From Gerris lacustris (Eukaryota; Arthropoda; Insecta; Hemiptera; Gerridae): a stretch of DNA of 64,000 bases. The notes under the pieces are model-generated. The model searched no databases. It had not been told where the DNA came from and saw only the letters and a list, made by a program, of their open reading frames with translations. The position numbers and the translations under genes are program-made. The stretch covers positions 15,974,687 to 16,038,686 of the forward strand of contig OX578284.1 in assembly GCA_951217055.1 (NCBI GenBank), given 5' to 3'. Of the stretch, positions 12,109 through 23,582 are shown piece after piece (within the stretch, counting starts at the first letter, position 1; every line of letters starts with the position of its first letter).

Positions 12109-12700
12109 AATAGTACATTACGCGTCGAGTGCGGAAAGTAGCATTTTGCATGCGAGTGTGGAGTTTGCACCCGAGCGATAGCGAGGGTAGTAAAAACCAC
12201 ACGAGCAATGCAAAATGTCGTTTTCGCACGAGTTGCGTACCGTACTTTATCTATGATTGTAAGATTTTAATAATAAATACAGAAAAAAATAAACTTGCTG
12301 TATGTAAGTTCGCATCTCTTTCTTGATAAAGATGGCATTAATTCTTGAGTTGTATTTTTTGCCGAATTAATTATTTCTGGAGGAGTATTATTATTCTCCA
12401 CATTTTCGTCAAAGTCACTTGATTCACTTATTGTTTTTCACTAAAAACTCGACATAAACAGTTACTTTAATAAAAGAACAGCAAATTAGTTTTTGTTAAA
12501 TGTAAACAAACTCGCTAATCGTGCGTAAAGCTGAAGAATTCCTCTTCTTCGCCGCACTAAGGTGGTAAAGAAGAGGAATTCTTCAGAACTATGAGACACG
12601 CATGCGCAATGAATACAAGTACGTAAAGAATCACTTTCTACGCATCAAAACAGAGATACAATGTTTATATTTCGTATCAATCGTAGATAAAATGGTTTAC
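12109..12700 (-). mobile_element. Crypton-like fragment, copy 1
   Basis: About 590 bp, also found inverted at 49874-50460. The minus strand has an open frame reading ...SESSDFDENVENNNTPPE..., then SLSRKRCELTYSKF. The last motif resembles the start of the core-binding domain of insect Crypton-like tyrosine recombinases (KSRKRYE...F). The start codon is lost (ATG to AAG-like). It also contains the inverted pair GAAGAATTCCTCTTC/GAAGAGGAATTC around 12535-12585. The family assignment is inference from one short motif. Confidence 0.45.
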
Positions 12701-12747
12701 ATGTCTGTCATACTGATTAATATTTTTTTCTTCCAAGAAAAAAATAT

Positions 12748-13298
12748 TTACGGTTACTGAAGGAAACGGAAGTAATGTGGTCATTCCGAAGAACGAAATT
12801 TTTTTTTATATCTCCAATTTCAAAAATTCCAAGACAGAAATCCATCTGAAACAGAACAGGGAATATTTTTGGTTCCGTGTCTGTCAATCGCTCAATATTT
12901 GCGAACTAAACTATTCGTTCGATATTTGTGGTTTATAATCAGCCTATTGGTCCCATATAAGTTCCAACCTTCTACGGACATTTGTTTCTCTTTTACATCC
13001 ACACAAACATACATTTATTTACGCATATATCTTTAAAAGTATACTTATCTATATGTTATGAAATGTTGATGGTTTGATGTCGAAATTAGAACGTAGAGAA
13101 GCCCCAGAAAATTTTTAAATGTGTGTGTTCATTAAATATTGCTAAATATATACTCTAATTCATGTAAAGGAAAATAAGATTTTTGACAGATTCAAAAAAT
13201 GGAGGAAAATTAAATAAATTTGACTATAATATGTTGTAAAAGCATAAAAATATTAAAGTAGGAAGCAATGAAGATATGTGGCACACTTATTGGCAGAC
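12748..13298 (-). repeat. Family S1, near full length, reverse
   Basis: The diverged tail hairpin is at 12748-12775, the GGTTCCGTGTCTGTC module near 12870, and the head TGTGGCACACTTATTGGCAG reversed at the right end. Confidence 0.75.
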
Positions 13299-13430
13299 CA
13301 TTTTTAGGTCGTCCGTAACATTGGTTCCAAAAAGTATGGAGTAATAACAAATGATGAGATATTTGAGTATGCAAAATTTAGCTCAAATCAATTAATTTTT
13401 ACGCCAGTTTAACGTAAGAAAAACTTTGAA

Positions 13431-13680
13431 TATCCTAAGTCTCTAAAATTAAGAGCTCATCTTCAGGGATGTGGTGTATCGTGATGTGTACTAGGAGCAA
13501 CAACAAGACATACTGGCGGCTGGAGTGAAGGACGGCGTATTTATAGTTGCTTTCCGGAAAGTAGATTATACCTAGAATCCTCGGAGGTTCCTTGAGTCGG
13601 GTTAACCCTTTGTTGAGAAGATGCAATCTGGCAGGATCTTCATCGGTGTTCCTTTGTGAAGCGGGTGACATTCACTTATG
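13431..13680 (-). repeat. Decayed element related to the 63.2-kb hairpin motif
   Basis: The minus strand reads CACGATACACCACAT, then CCCTGAAGATG, matching the 63.2-kb copy, but the hairpin and GAAA have decayed. A 78-codon open frame (13435-13671) covers it, with no recognised domain. Upstream, a TATAAATA (13539-13546) lies about 30 bp before a CCAGT-like start, so this may be the promoter end of a retroelement. Confidence 0.4.
13539..13546 (-). promoter_or_regulatory. TATA-box-like sequence TATAAATA
   Basis: Minus-strand TATAAATA in GC-richer surroundings, with possible start sites 20-30 bp downstream, inside the repeat at 13431-13680. Position and sequence fit a pol II promoter, but no transcript evidence is visible. 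Confidence 0.3.
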
Positions 13681-13689
13681 CTCGTTCAA

Positions 13690-14929
13690 TTAAGGTTAGC
13701 ACTACCGATTTCGAAATGTCGGGATTCACAAAATCTCTGGCGAGGTCTCCTTCAGAAGATCTAGGTTAATTAGACTCAGGCTGCGGAAACCTAGGCTATA
13801 GAATTAGCTAAAGAGTTAGCCACATCGAATCATCTTAAATCCTCAATAATGATTTAAATAAAACTAAAAGAATGTATTAAACCAGATCAAAATTAGAGAA
13901 ACTTGTTTTGTGTAAATGATTAACTCTTGAAACCAAGCAGTAAGTTTAATCAGACCATCTGCATTTCTAGGGTCTGCTGGAAAAACCATTTCACTGAACT
14001 TTACAAGAGATTTATAAAATTATTAGCCTTTTTAAGTAAAACAGAACAATTTTAGATTTACCTTAAACGTTTATAACCAAAGGATGTTGAAAAGTTATGG
14101 TAATTTATCGATTGTCAAAGTCTATCGTATAATTCTGATATCCTTCACACTTTTCATCAAGTGAAAATATCTTTCAACTTATTATAATTTAATAAAATAA
14201 ACAAGCGCCAGGATTTAAAATAGTTACAAAGATAAAATATCACATTAAGTTGCTCGTAAATAGAGATGAGATGTTATCATAAAGGGGAACTAAGAGGAAT
14301 CATCTATTTCTATCATAAAATCAAGGTTTCATTTCAATAGGTGATAATGGTGAAAACTTCTAAGCCAATTTAACAAAATATAATAAGAAATAAGTGGCAT
14401 CGTTGGCAATGAAGTTTCGAGTCTGAGATAAATGGAGGATACAAAGTTTCATATAAGGATTAAAACGGTTAAGAGTCTCAGAGTCGTAAAACAAAGCAAC
14501 ACTTTGGGACAAACCAAGGATTGGATGCAAGCCAACTAGTTAGAGACCCTTACAAACAAAATTATAATTGCCATTTAAAATGGGCAAACTTTAAAATACA
14601 TTGCTTTTAAATTATATTAATAGTTTTCATCACCCAATTAAGTGAATTACCAAAAGGCACTTGCAGCTAAAATATTGTGATTCTGCACTCAGCACCCATT
14701 AATTCTTACTCACAATAAATACATCTGCTGGAAGTAATGTAAGGAGGCTAAAAGTGTACAACTCCAATCGTCTTTTGACTCCTATATAGAGTTAACTCCA
14801 TTAAATTACCACTCTTTGCTATATACTTCAATTTAAAATAACTATTACTTTAAAACCATTCTAATAGTAAACCCAAATTCCTATCTCTCATTCCAGTTCC
14901 ATCTGCTACCTTGGATCACACCTGGGATG
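13690..14929. other. Unassigned
   Basis: No repeats or coding traces recognised before the non-LTR relic. Confidence 0.5.
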
Positions 14930-15350
14930 GTGTTTGATCTGGGAACATCATACTAAACTTAAACGACACAACTGCAACCGACTAACTTTTACACCATACA
15001 TCTAAACCCAACCCACACGTAACGAATTACTCTACCACGGTCAACTACCACATGGTAATACGATTTTGAACTCTGGAGATTCACCAAACGTTCCTACCCT
15101 TATCGAATCCAGTGCCTATTCAATCCAAAATCTCAACTAGAAAAGTCCTCACTCCTTTTTATGATTCTTACTTCACCCTTCACAACTACCTTAAAGTCGT
15201 CTTCGTCTGTGACCTAGCCATATCCCGATACACATACTTTCATGACACCATATCCCATTATTCTAATCCTTTAATCCAGAATCTATCATTAACATTAATT
15301 CCTGATAATCTTCCTCGAAATCTAATGAGGCAGTGACCATGCCACATTGA
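14930..15350 (+). pseudogene. Relic of a Jockey-like non-LTR retrotransposon, end of the reverse transcriptase ORF
   Basis: A frame at 15112-15336 reads PIQSKISTRKVLT, YFTLHNYLKVVF and IPDNLPRNL. It aligns with the relic at 22797-23190 and with the conserved tail of Jockey-clade pol proteins (QSK.LR...AP.YVSN..LH.DL..PF). Upstream frames are broken by stops and shifts. The active-site region of the reverse transcriptase is not present, so it is inactive. Confidence 0.6.
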
Positions 15351-15622
15351 CCAATTGTTTAAATAAATAATTAATAATTCGTTAGTATCTTTGAGCATTG
15401 TTAATGGACAGTTCCTCGCTTCATGGCTATTAAGGCATACTATAAACATACTGTCCTCAATATTTCATATATTATAATGTGGAAGCAATTTCCAAATGAA
15501 ACTATAAAAAAGAAAAAAGTAAGGCACCTCCTTAAACCTTCATTTCAGTCGTTTTTGGTGTCAAAACCATTATAATTTAAACCTCTTAAACCAGCACCAC
15601 CATGTCAAAATTCTTATTTAAA

Positions 15623-16251
15623 CTTTCTCATAAACGTCGTAACATAAAGAGAAAGTATTGTGATGACACGATGATTCGATTATGAGATTTTGAAGGATTT
15701 ACACGTTATGAGGTCCCCTGATTCCATGTATATATTATGTAGTTAAAAAGAGAAAGTATTGCGATGACACGATTATTCGATTTTGAGATTTTGAAGGATT
15801 TACACGTTATGAGGTCCCCTGATTCCAAATATTGGTTTTAAATCATGCATATGATTATGTAGACTGTTGACAGTGTAGACGCAATGAGTCTAAACTACTG
15901 GTATGCTATTTTCTATGACTTTTGGCATACACGTTCAGAAAAATCATATCCTATGGCGAAATCGAGAAATTAATTTTAGCAATAAATTCGGGGGCGCATC
16001 TCTAAAAATATGTCGAACAAGAATTATTTCTAGAAAATTGTTCCGGCAATAATTAATCCATTTAAATACGAATCTAACCATATAAGTTATTTTCTCGGCA
16101 AAAATATAGTTCCAGAGAAAAATATAGCTATTTACGTGGACGCCAAGAGGCTGGTTTCAATTCCCCACCGAGGGGGAGTTATTTTTATGATACATTTTGA
16201 ATTTAAGTAACTTTTGAACTAAAATAACTTATAACAACTAATAAATGGAAA
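15623..16251 (+). repeat. Family S3 with duplicated start
   Basis: Starts CTTTCTCATAA. The segment AGAGAAAGTATTG to GAGGTCCCCTGATTCC occurs twice in tandem (about 15648-15727 and 15750-15827). Near the 3' end, GGTTTCAATTCCCC is a decayed pol III B-box. It ends AACTAATAAATGGAAA. Confidence 0.7.
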
Positions 16252-16384
16252 GGTTAGTTTGACTTATATCGGACTGATATAATTATTTAAATGCAATCAT
16301 AAAAAAAAAAATTAATAAATAAAATTAATAATAATAATAATAATTGAAGAACATTTGTGATAGTTACGTCCATATTACACAAGC

Positions 16385-16449
16385 AAAAAAAAAAAAAAAA
16401 AAAAAAAAAACGTGTGGTGTCGCGGGACACCCGGTAGGAACGAAGTTCC
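16385..16449. repeat. A tract followed by two small hairpins
   Basis: About 26 A, then GGTGTC-GCGG-GACACC (16416-16431) and GGAAC-GAA-GTTCC (16437-16449). On the plus strand a retroelement tail may end at the A run. On the minus strand it reads as hairpins followed by T. Confidence 0.6.
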
Positions 16450-16900
16450 TTACATTTTTCATTAAATATAAATTATAAAATCACACTGCTAAGTACGTAT
16501 ACATTGCTAACTACTTATGCATGGCGGAGTTAGAAAAGAGACAAAATTAAAAGTGACGAACTGTTTGTATCAGAGTTAAGTCAAAATTAAAAGAAAATCA
16601 ATATTTGTAAAATTAAAGCAAGCGTCTTACTATAAATATATATTGAATATAAGAAAAAAAGTTTATAATGAAAGAGTATGATTGTTAAAGGATTGAAATA
16701 GGGCTGTTTTCTACCTACCCGGCCAATTAAGTTAAAATATTATAAAATATATCTCTTCCCTACTCTACAACTTCTTCTTGTATCAGGGTGAAATTTTACA
16801 TGATTATATTTTATTTATTTACAAAACAAAGTGACATTTTTTACATATATAACAAAAATAATCAAAACAAGTCAAGTAACAGGCTTCCTTAATAAACCTT
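16450..16900. other. Unassigned
   Basis: No recognisable feature. Confidence 0.5.
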
Positions 16901-16901
16901 T

Positions 16902-17060
16902 TTCCCGTCTTTTGAAGCTTTCGTTTACGCGAGCGTTGCGCGTGAACGCTTGGGCGGATAACGTTGTCCAACGAACTTAGCCTGGGCATTGGTAAAATGA
17001 ATATGTGTACCAAATTTCAACTGAATCGGTGATCTTTTACTCAAGTTATTGTCATCGGTA
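16902..17060 (-). repeat. Family S2 fragment, reverse
   Basis: Carries the reverse of the S2 core: TTTACGCGAGCGTTGCGCGT, AACGTTGTCCAACGAACTTA and CCTGGGCATTGGTAAAATGA. Confidence 0.7.
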
Positions 17061-17064
17061 GATT

Positions 17065-17130
17065 TCGTGACGGATTTTGCGTGACGGTGATTTTGTGACG
17101 GCTATTTTGTGACGGTGATTTTGGTCGTTT
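17065..17130 (+). repeat. Short GTGACGGTGATTTT repeat
   Basis: GTGACGG recurs about four times with GATTTTGT spacers, directly after the S2 fragment. Confidence 0.6.
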
Positions 17131-18716
17131 TTTTCGGATTAACTCCCGGGCTCCAGAACGTGCCATAAGGAACTTCTTAATAATATTCCGATATTTTTTT
17201 CTTGGTGTAAAAGCCTCTTTAAGTATACTTTATACAGGTCCTCATTATCCTATTAACATTCGTCAATTACCTAAATAATCTTATCTTTTTACCTAGGCTG
17301 TCAGTCAATAGTGCTGCTAGTGAAAAAGTAGAAATTCATGGGGTTATTATTATTCATGATGTAGGCTATGCCCACACCACGAAAATATATCTTAAGACTT
17401 GTGGCTTTCGGTATCAGCAGAAAATATATGATATTCTTTTACTTGTTACGTTTCAGCATTGAACATAAGAGAACTATATTCAGTAAAAAGAAAAAAAAGT
17501 TTATAACGTTCTTCTATTTATACATATGGCATATTTTTAAATGGAAAAGTTAAAATTCAAAATAGTAAAGTTATTTTTATTTCTTTAAAAGAAAAGTGGA
17601 AACTTTTTAATCGGAAAAGGGTTAGTTTAAGCAAGAATCTACGTTAGAATGATGCTTTTAACCAAAGTAAATTTGATGAGAGAAAAGTCGTAAAGTTTTT
17701 TGTGACGAGGGCGCCTAAATGAAATTTCCTACTTTCAGTGGATCGGAAATAAGAACTGGGTGAAGGAAAAGTGTTAACGAGATTCAACCATGCCCGCACA
17801 CACCCAAACTTAGTTACCGAGAAAAGTTATTTTAACCGAGGGTATCGCATCATTGCGGTAAAAAAACCACGCTCAAATCTAATTACTAACTGCGGGTCAA
17901 TAGTCACATTCTACAGCCATGTTTGTTTTAGCTTTCAAAATGGAGTTATCATAACATGCCAGTCCTTTTTAAGCCTGTATAAATAATATAAGGAATATAA
18001 AAAATGTAGCTCATGTTGTTCGGCATTGCATCAAATCGCCATCTAGCGGATTTTTAATCCAACTTATTCACTTCGTAACCTATTGTGCCCCACCTTTTCC
18101 CTACCGGACTCAACGTATGCGAAACAACCTTACATCTCAAATCTCATGTAGTCTGAATTTCGAGTCAGTGAGACTAACATACTAATATTCGTACCGCGCC
18201 CTAGTTCTTTCTAATAGGGGAGTTTTGTCAGGATGATGCAATCAGGCAGGTGGTGTCAGTAATCCTTTATCAAAGATTAGCTATGGTGTTGATCTTCTAT
18301 TGCTTTCAAGTTATTATTATTGCAGAATTGATCAATTTTGTTTAGGTAACAGCTAAACATATTCTGGTGTTACCTGATGTCTGGAGTTGAGCTATTGATC
18401 GGAACTAAGATTTTGATCGGTGTGTCGGAAGGTAATGTTTAAGGCCTTCGGTTCTTTTATTTATGAGTAAAACAGATTATATCTCGTGTTTTTTTGCAAG
18501 TTCTATTGCCATTTTTCCGTAGATGTACCTCTTAATTTAGACTGCATCTATGTCCTTGCTTTATTCTCTATCAAGTGTAGATCCTGCGACTTCCAAACTT
18601 CAGGTAGACATAAGACTAATAACTAGTAAAGACTGATTTTACGTTTGTGACCCATTTGATTCCCTTATTATTGGAGGTTTTATTTATCCAAGGAGTCTTT
18701 TATAGAATTTTCAGTA
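17131..18716. other. Unassigned
   Basis: CCATCTAGCGGATTTTTAAT (about 18041-18060) has a close match near 49766-49784, probably a small dispersed repeat. Otherwise nothing recognised. Confidence 0.5.
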
Positions 18717-18868
18717 CTTCTTTAGATTGTTACTCCCCTGTTCTTTTTTAGAAAATAAATGACATTGACTAAACAACTATTAAGACAAAGGGATGTTTAG
18801 TCCAATGTACTTTGAGAGAAAGGAATATCATATGCTATTAAATTACGGGGAGTAACAATCTAAAGAAG
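18717..18868. mobile_element. MITE family M1, best-preserved copy
   Basis: 152 bp with near-perfect 22-bp terminal repeats (left begins CTTCTTTAGATTGTTAC, right ends AATCTAAAGAAG). A TA precedes the left end, as in copy 1, but no clean duplication is seen on the right. It has no coding capacity. Confidence 0.8.
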
Positions 18869-21365
18869 TGCCAAATTTTCTAGGTAGTCTATCATCCTCC
18901 ACTATCAAAACTTGTTGAAGCTAACTAAGGATAGATTTAAGTAAATTATAAGAAAGAGAGAGTCTGGCGGATTCATAACGTATTTATCATATTTTTATTG
19001 AAGATGATTTTTTTAAATTTTATTTTCTAAGAATACAACTTGAAAACAGTCAAGAGGAAGGATATTATAAATACCTAAGCTTAAAGAAGGGACGCAATAA
19101 AGAAGTGTGCTTTATTTAGTGCTATAGCGTTAAAAAAAATTTATTACTTCCCAGTCCCCCACTTACTCCTGCACAATACTGATTTAGATGAGCCGGCTGC
19201 ATTAGCTATTGTTACGATGGCTTTTGGAGTTTCATAAAATTTCCTGAAGAGGAAAATGTCACACCAAGATATAGTTAAACTTATTTACAACCTGCATCTC
19301 TTTAGACTTTAGAGTTGTAATAAATTTTATTCGTTTGACCAATTTATTCCACCCTGGTGAAAAATAATTATTTTTTGCTTTTTTTTTAACTCTAACTGTT
19401 AAACCATTATTGCAATTTAATGAATTCTTAAAATGGTTTAAATCGAAAGTAGAAGGTAATAAATAAAAATATATTTTAATAAAGATAAAAATTCCTCTGA
19501 CCATTTATTAAAATAATATTTTTATTGTTTATCCACAAACCCAATTGTTACAGGGCTATGCTCCTATGAAACAATGATAAGCTTATATTATTATAAGCAA
19601 ATTATATTCATATATCATCGCACATAAAAGAAAATTACAGATAAGCTTTGTAAAGGTTGCTTTTATTAAACTTATCTCCAACTGGAAATAGAAGTAGGTA
19701 ATTAAATGCATAAAAGCACATTTAACAGATTAAGTGGCATCGTGAAAAGGGGCTGGGTAAAATCAATTCGAACAAGTTTCTGAGCTTAATTGGTAGTTAT
19801 CGTATCTAAAGGTTTAAATATCCCTTGGTATTGAAATCGATTAATGTTTATAGGAAATAGGAAAACTATTGCGGAAACATCTGCACCTGACGCACAATCG
19901 AAAAGGTTTGCAGATCAAATGAAAATTACAAAGGATAAGAATTGACGGAAAATACAATATTATTTTCAATAGAATCCTAGAAATCGTTTTGTCTACCCGT
20001 TATCATAATTATCTAACTATTAAAATCAGTATCCTTTTACCCAAAATAATCATATAGAGTATAGAAATTTAATCTAATGCGATCTAGGAAGCGTAATTTA
20101 TAGAATAATGGCAACTGCATGACTATCATAAATATCTGTACAAATACTGAATAATATTTGTGAGTAGATATAGAAAACGAATTAAAATGAACCCTAGTCG
20201 GCGAGATTATTAAGTCGATAATAATTATATTTAAGATATACATATTGCTGGCTACATTACCAACAAGGTTAAAGAGCAACAGACATGATAACAACCATAA
20301 CAACCATAACCCCTCAGCAATGAACTATAAATAGGTAACTGCGTATGTAAAGTGGCGATTGTGCATGTAAATTGTAAGGTTTTATACAGCTGTTGAAGCG
20401 ACACACTAACCCCATGTTACATATTACATATATGTAATGTCAGGCTAGGAGAGGCAGTATGCAAAAAAAAGGGTTTGTATAGGTTCTGAATACTTGCAGA
20501 GGTGACGTCATTATCCGTAATTTAATGATGCCAATTACTAAACAACAAAATTCGTGGTCTATTATCGTCAAGGTAAATCATGGGTCGTTATTTTATTTTT
20601 ATTTTTATTATTTATTATGTATTTTGTCAGCGAAACTTATTCACACTAAGCTTCTGGTAACTGGAGCAAATGGACAACATTTTAAATCAACCCGATTTGA
20701 AATCACGCCAGCATATCTCGCTACAAATCAGTAGTTATTAAGCGATAAACATATTAATTTCACTCCATTTATTCCTGTCTTCGTCGAAAGATGTTCTAAA
20801 AGTATTATTTATGAAAACTATCAAGTTATTATTTTGGATATATATCCAAGAATATAAGTCCGAAGATGTAAACATGACCTGCTTTAACCTTCAATAGCTA
20901 GAGATTGCTAACAGAAAAGGTTTTTGTCGTGTGGATAACAGTGGTGATTTAAAACCAAAAAGACAGTTGTTATTAGACGAAAAATACTAAAAAATAAATA
21001 GTGATATTACCGGTCTGGGAACAAGTCTAAACAATAGATAAAACCATATTGATATTCGCTAAGAATTTCACAGAAACCAAGATTTCTGCCTGCACGTATT
21101 ACGGTCCATTTCAGAGAAATAACATGTTTCTGTCGACCCATTCCCAAAAAGGATTAAATACTTTAAGACTATTTCTTGTTTTTTTCACTCACTCACACAC
21201 AAATAAATATACTTATATATTTGTATCAGACATCTTACTGTCAAAATTGCTTTTCTCTTTGTAAGTTTATCGTCTGTCCTGATTGTGGAAGATCTAGACT
21301 TACATAAATAAATGAATATGATGAAGGTTTCTAAATTATGTAGGAGAAAAGCGCAATACACTTAC
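18869..21365. other. Unassigned, presumed intron or intergenic
   Basis: Open frames of 69-88 codons here are AT-rich and show no motif. Confidence 0.5.
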
Positions 21366-21457
21366 GTTAAAATACGTTTAGTCCTTTCATCATCGGGACT
21401 GATGGTGGGCTTATAAAGGCCAAAAGCAGCTTTGATAGCTGTCAGTTTCTTTGCGGA
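21366..21457 (-). other. Candidate coding exon, unrecognised
   Basis: On the minus strand a 92-bp segment lies between an acceptor-like TTTCATTTCAGTTTAG and a strong donor, GTAAGTG (donor bases at 21365-21361). One frame is open throughout and reads about 30 residues, beginning SAKKLTAIKAAFGLY. Using the upstream CAG at 21463-21465 instead would place a TAG in this frame, so the second AG is preferred. It lies about 0.9 kb downstream of the glutamate-receptor exon on the same strand, but its sequence does not match the receptor segment expected after that exon. It could be an exon of another gene, a transposon exon or chance. Confidence 0.3.
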
Positions 21458-21621
21458 CTAAACTGAAATGAAATTAATCATGTGTTCAGTAGCTCAGTAG
21501 AAACAATTGAGCTTCTACAAGAAGTGTCACCAAGGTGACCAACATTTAAACAAATCTTAGGGTTTTATTTTAGTGTTTGATAGACAATGAGGAGAGGAGG
21601 AAGAGGAAGTAGAAAAGTTAC

Positions 21622-21712
21622 CTGACTTGCTTTTGGCGGAGGCCTGGTCTCCGTCGAGAGTGTCTCGAAACCCGGTAACAGCGGTTTTATGCGGATCGGG
21701 ACGAAGACGTCG
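21622..21712 (-). other. Weak exon-like segment in a GC-richer island
   Basis: Minus-strand sequence in a GC-rich patch ends at AAGTCAG followed by GTAACTT (donor at 21621). It may start after a pyrimidine-rich stretch ending CTCTACAAG. Two frames are open over this span, including a 131-codon frame over 21557-21952, but neither gives a recognisable product. The open frames may only reflect base composition. Confidence 0.2.
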
Positions 21713-22005
21713 CGAAGCACTTGTAGAGGCAGAGTATTGATAATCACAAGCCACGGAGAAAAAGAGTACATTTAGGCAAATTGTGAGAAAAAAACTCCGA
21801 CGGTCGCGTACATGACAAAAGAAAAAAGGAGATAGATAGATAGGCAGTGGCGACAAGGACGAGGGAGGGGAGATGACACTCAAATTCGCAGGAAAAGAAT
21901 CTGGGTATAAGAAAATTGCGGGAATGGGAGAGGGAGATGACGGGAAGTTCAAATTGAACCCTTAATACTTAATTGAATGATTGTCAAATTCAATCATTTT
22001 AAATT

Positions 22006-22287
22006 TTAGGCGGCTTTCACACCGAAGTAGCAAGTCGCAGGATGCATGCGTCCTGGTAACACTAGATTATCTAAGGAGTCGAGGTAATTGAACGAGAGCC
22101 TCCACACCGAAGAAACAAGGCGCCGGCTGGTTCTCGTGTCGCGCGTGCCACTTGCTTTCAGGATGCACGTCGCACTTGCATCTTCGGTGTGTAGGCTCGT
22201 TAAATTACCTCGAATCCTTATATAATCTAGTGTTACCAGGACGCATGCATCCTGCGACTTGCTACTTCGGTGTGAAAGCCACCTTAA
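22006..22287. mobile_element. Long-TIR MITE, 282 bp, GC-richer
   Basis: Arms of about 100 bp: GGCTTTCACACCGAAGTAGC on the left, GCTACTTCGGTGTGAAAGCC on the right. Both contain GCAGGATGCATGCGTCCTGG and TAACACTAGATTAT. It lies 79 bp downstream of the receptor exon, within what would be its intron. Confidence 0.85.
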
Positions 22288-22365
22288 TAGTGCTTTGCTG
22301 AGATTTGAAGCTCACCCTTATTTACAAAAAATTAAATCAAGTAGAAATCTGAGAGTAATTCTTAC

Positions 22366-22536
22366 CTTGATACCGTAATTAGATTCTTCGTAGATAACAG
22401 AAACATAGCTCCAATGAAGCTTCCTTACTATCTCAACCATGGCTTTAACCTGATGATGGTCTGAAGGAATGGTTCGTGTGAAGTATTCGAATCTCTGCTT
22501 ATTGCTCAGCTCTGGGCTTGTTGACCAGTAAGACAC
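22366..22536 (-). CDS. Internal exon of a metabotropic glutamate receptor (class C GPCR), ligand-binding domain
   Basis: The exon encodes 57 residues in phase 0 and lies between an acceptor (TGTTACAG, upstream at 22537-22544) and a donor (GTAAG at 22365-22361). The peptide begins VSYWSTSPELS and ends YEESNYGIK, which matches lobe 1 of the Venus-flytrap extracellular domain of mGluRs. Aligned without gaps to rat mGluR1, T6 corresponds to T188, D26 (in PSD) to D208 and Y54 (in SNYG) to Y236. All three are amino-acid-binding residues and all are kept. W4 replaces S186, which is Ala in vertebrate groups II and III. A class C receptor binds amino acids outside the cell and signals through G proteins. 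The exon could belong to the insect mGluR itself or to the mXR/mangetout branch; 57 residues cannot decide. No stop or frameshift is present. No neighbouring receptor exon was recognised in the window, so an isolated fragment is not excluded. Confidence 0.9.
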
Positions 22537-22796
22537 CTGTAACATAAAAATAATATATTTCTTATTATAGTTATCCTTAGGGAATTATTAGAACTACTAA
22601 TTCACTAATTAATATCAGTTATTTGGATTAATAATTCAAATTTTACATTCCCTTATAAAAAACCCCATTTACATAACCTTATTGAAAACTGGTCATAAAA
22701 GACAAACATCGTTTCCAATTAGCAGATTTGTTACTGTAAAACTAATATAAGAATTTCATAGTGTGCTTTTAGATCCTTCAAAACATGCAATACACG

Positions 22797-23190
22797 CTAT
22801 AAACTTTTACACAAACTCTTACATAACACATCTAAATTTAACATACGAAACAAAATACTAATTTACAACACAATATTAAAACCAACATGGACATAAGGCA
22901 TAGAACTTTGGGGTTGCACCAAGCCTTCTAATTTCTATCAAATCCAATCTCCAATCCAAGATCCTAAGAACAATAGCTGACGCCCCTATCTATGTTTCAA
23001 ATTTCATCCTTCATAATGACCTCAAAGTACCCTTTCTCTGTGAATAGCCATTTCTAGATACAAATCCATCCACAATTCCCTTTCCGACCATTCCAATCCA
23101 CTAGTCCACAGCCTGTTTTCCAGATCCATACCTGACAATCCTAATCCTCCAAGACACATTAAAGCCCTGGTGTGGCCACTATGCCTTCTC
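22797..23190 (+). pseudogene. Relic of a Jockey-like non-LTR retrotransposon, C-terminal pol
   Basis: One frame reads ILIYNTILKPTWT, stop, GIELWGCTKPSN; a shifted frame continues QSKILRTIADAPIYVSN, FILHNDLKVPFL, stop, then a third reads ISRYKSIHNSL and ending IPDNPNPPRHIK. The order and spacing match the C-terminal part of Jockey/BS-type reverse transcriptase proteins. At least two stops and one frameshift make it a pseudogene. It lies 260 bp from the glutamate-receptor exon on the other strand. Confidence 0.75.
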
Positions 23191-23582
23191 AGGGTGACCT
23201 CTCATATAACTAAATTATATTTATTTTAATTTAATTTACTTCTATCATCATTATATCTCACAATATAAATTTTGTATCAATCCAGTATGTACTATCATTG
23301 GATAGTTCCTTACGTCTTGCCATTCTCAAGTCATACACCTACTCTTATACACCTATCTTTATTGCTTATAACAATGTATTGTAGTTGCAATAATCAATTA
23401 ACATTTTTGAAAAAAGAAAACATCCTTCGAATAAAAGCATTTAACAATTTTTGAAAATATTTATTAAAATGGATGTATAATAGTCTGTTTTGCATTTGAT
23501 AGATTTTAGATTTGGAGCCTCGGTAAAATAGATCAGAGCCAATACTCAAATTTTAATTTCAAATCACAAAAAAGTATTTATT
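23191..23582. other. Unassigned AT-rich
   Basis: Nothing recognised between the non-LTR relic and repeat R290. Confidence 0.5.

Noticed and set aside
20037..20303. 88-codon hydrophobic frame as a membrane protein
   Set aside because: AT-rich sequence naturally gives Ile/Leu/Phe/Tyr codons; no homology or splice context.
21557..21952. 131-codon Ser/Pro-rich protein gene
   Set aside because: Low-complexity composition, no motif, and an internal donor site; probably a chance frame in a GC-rich patch.
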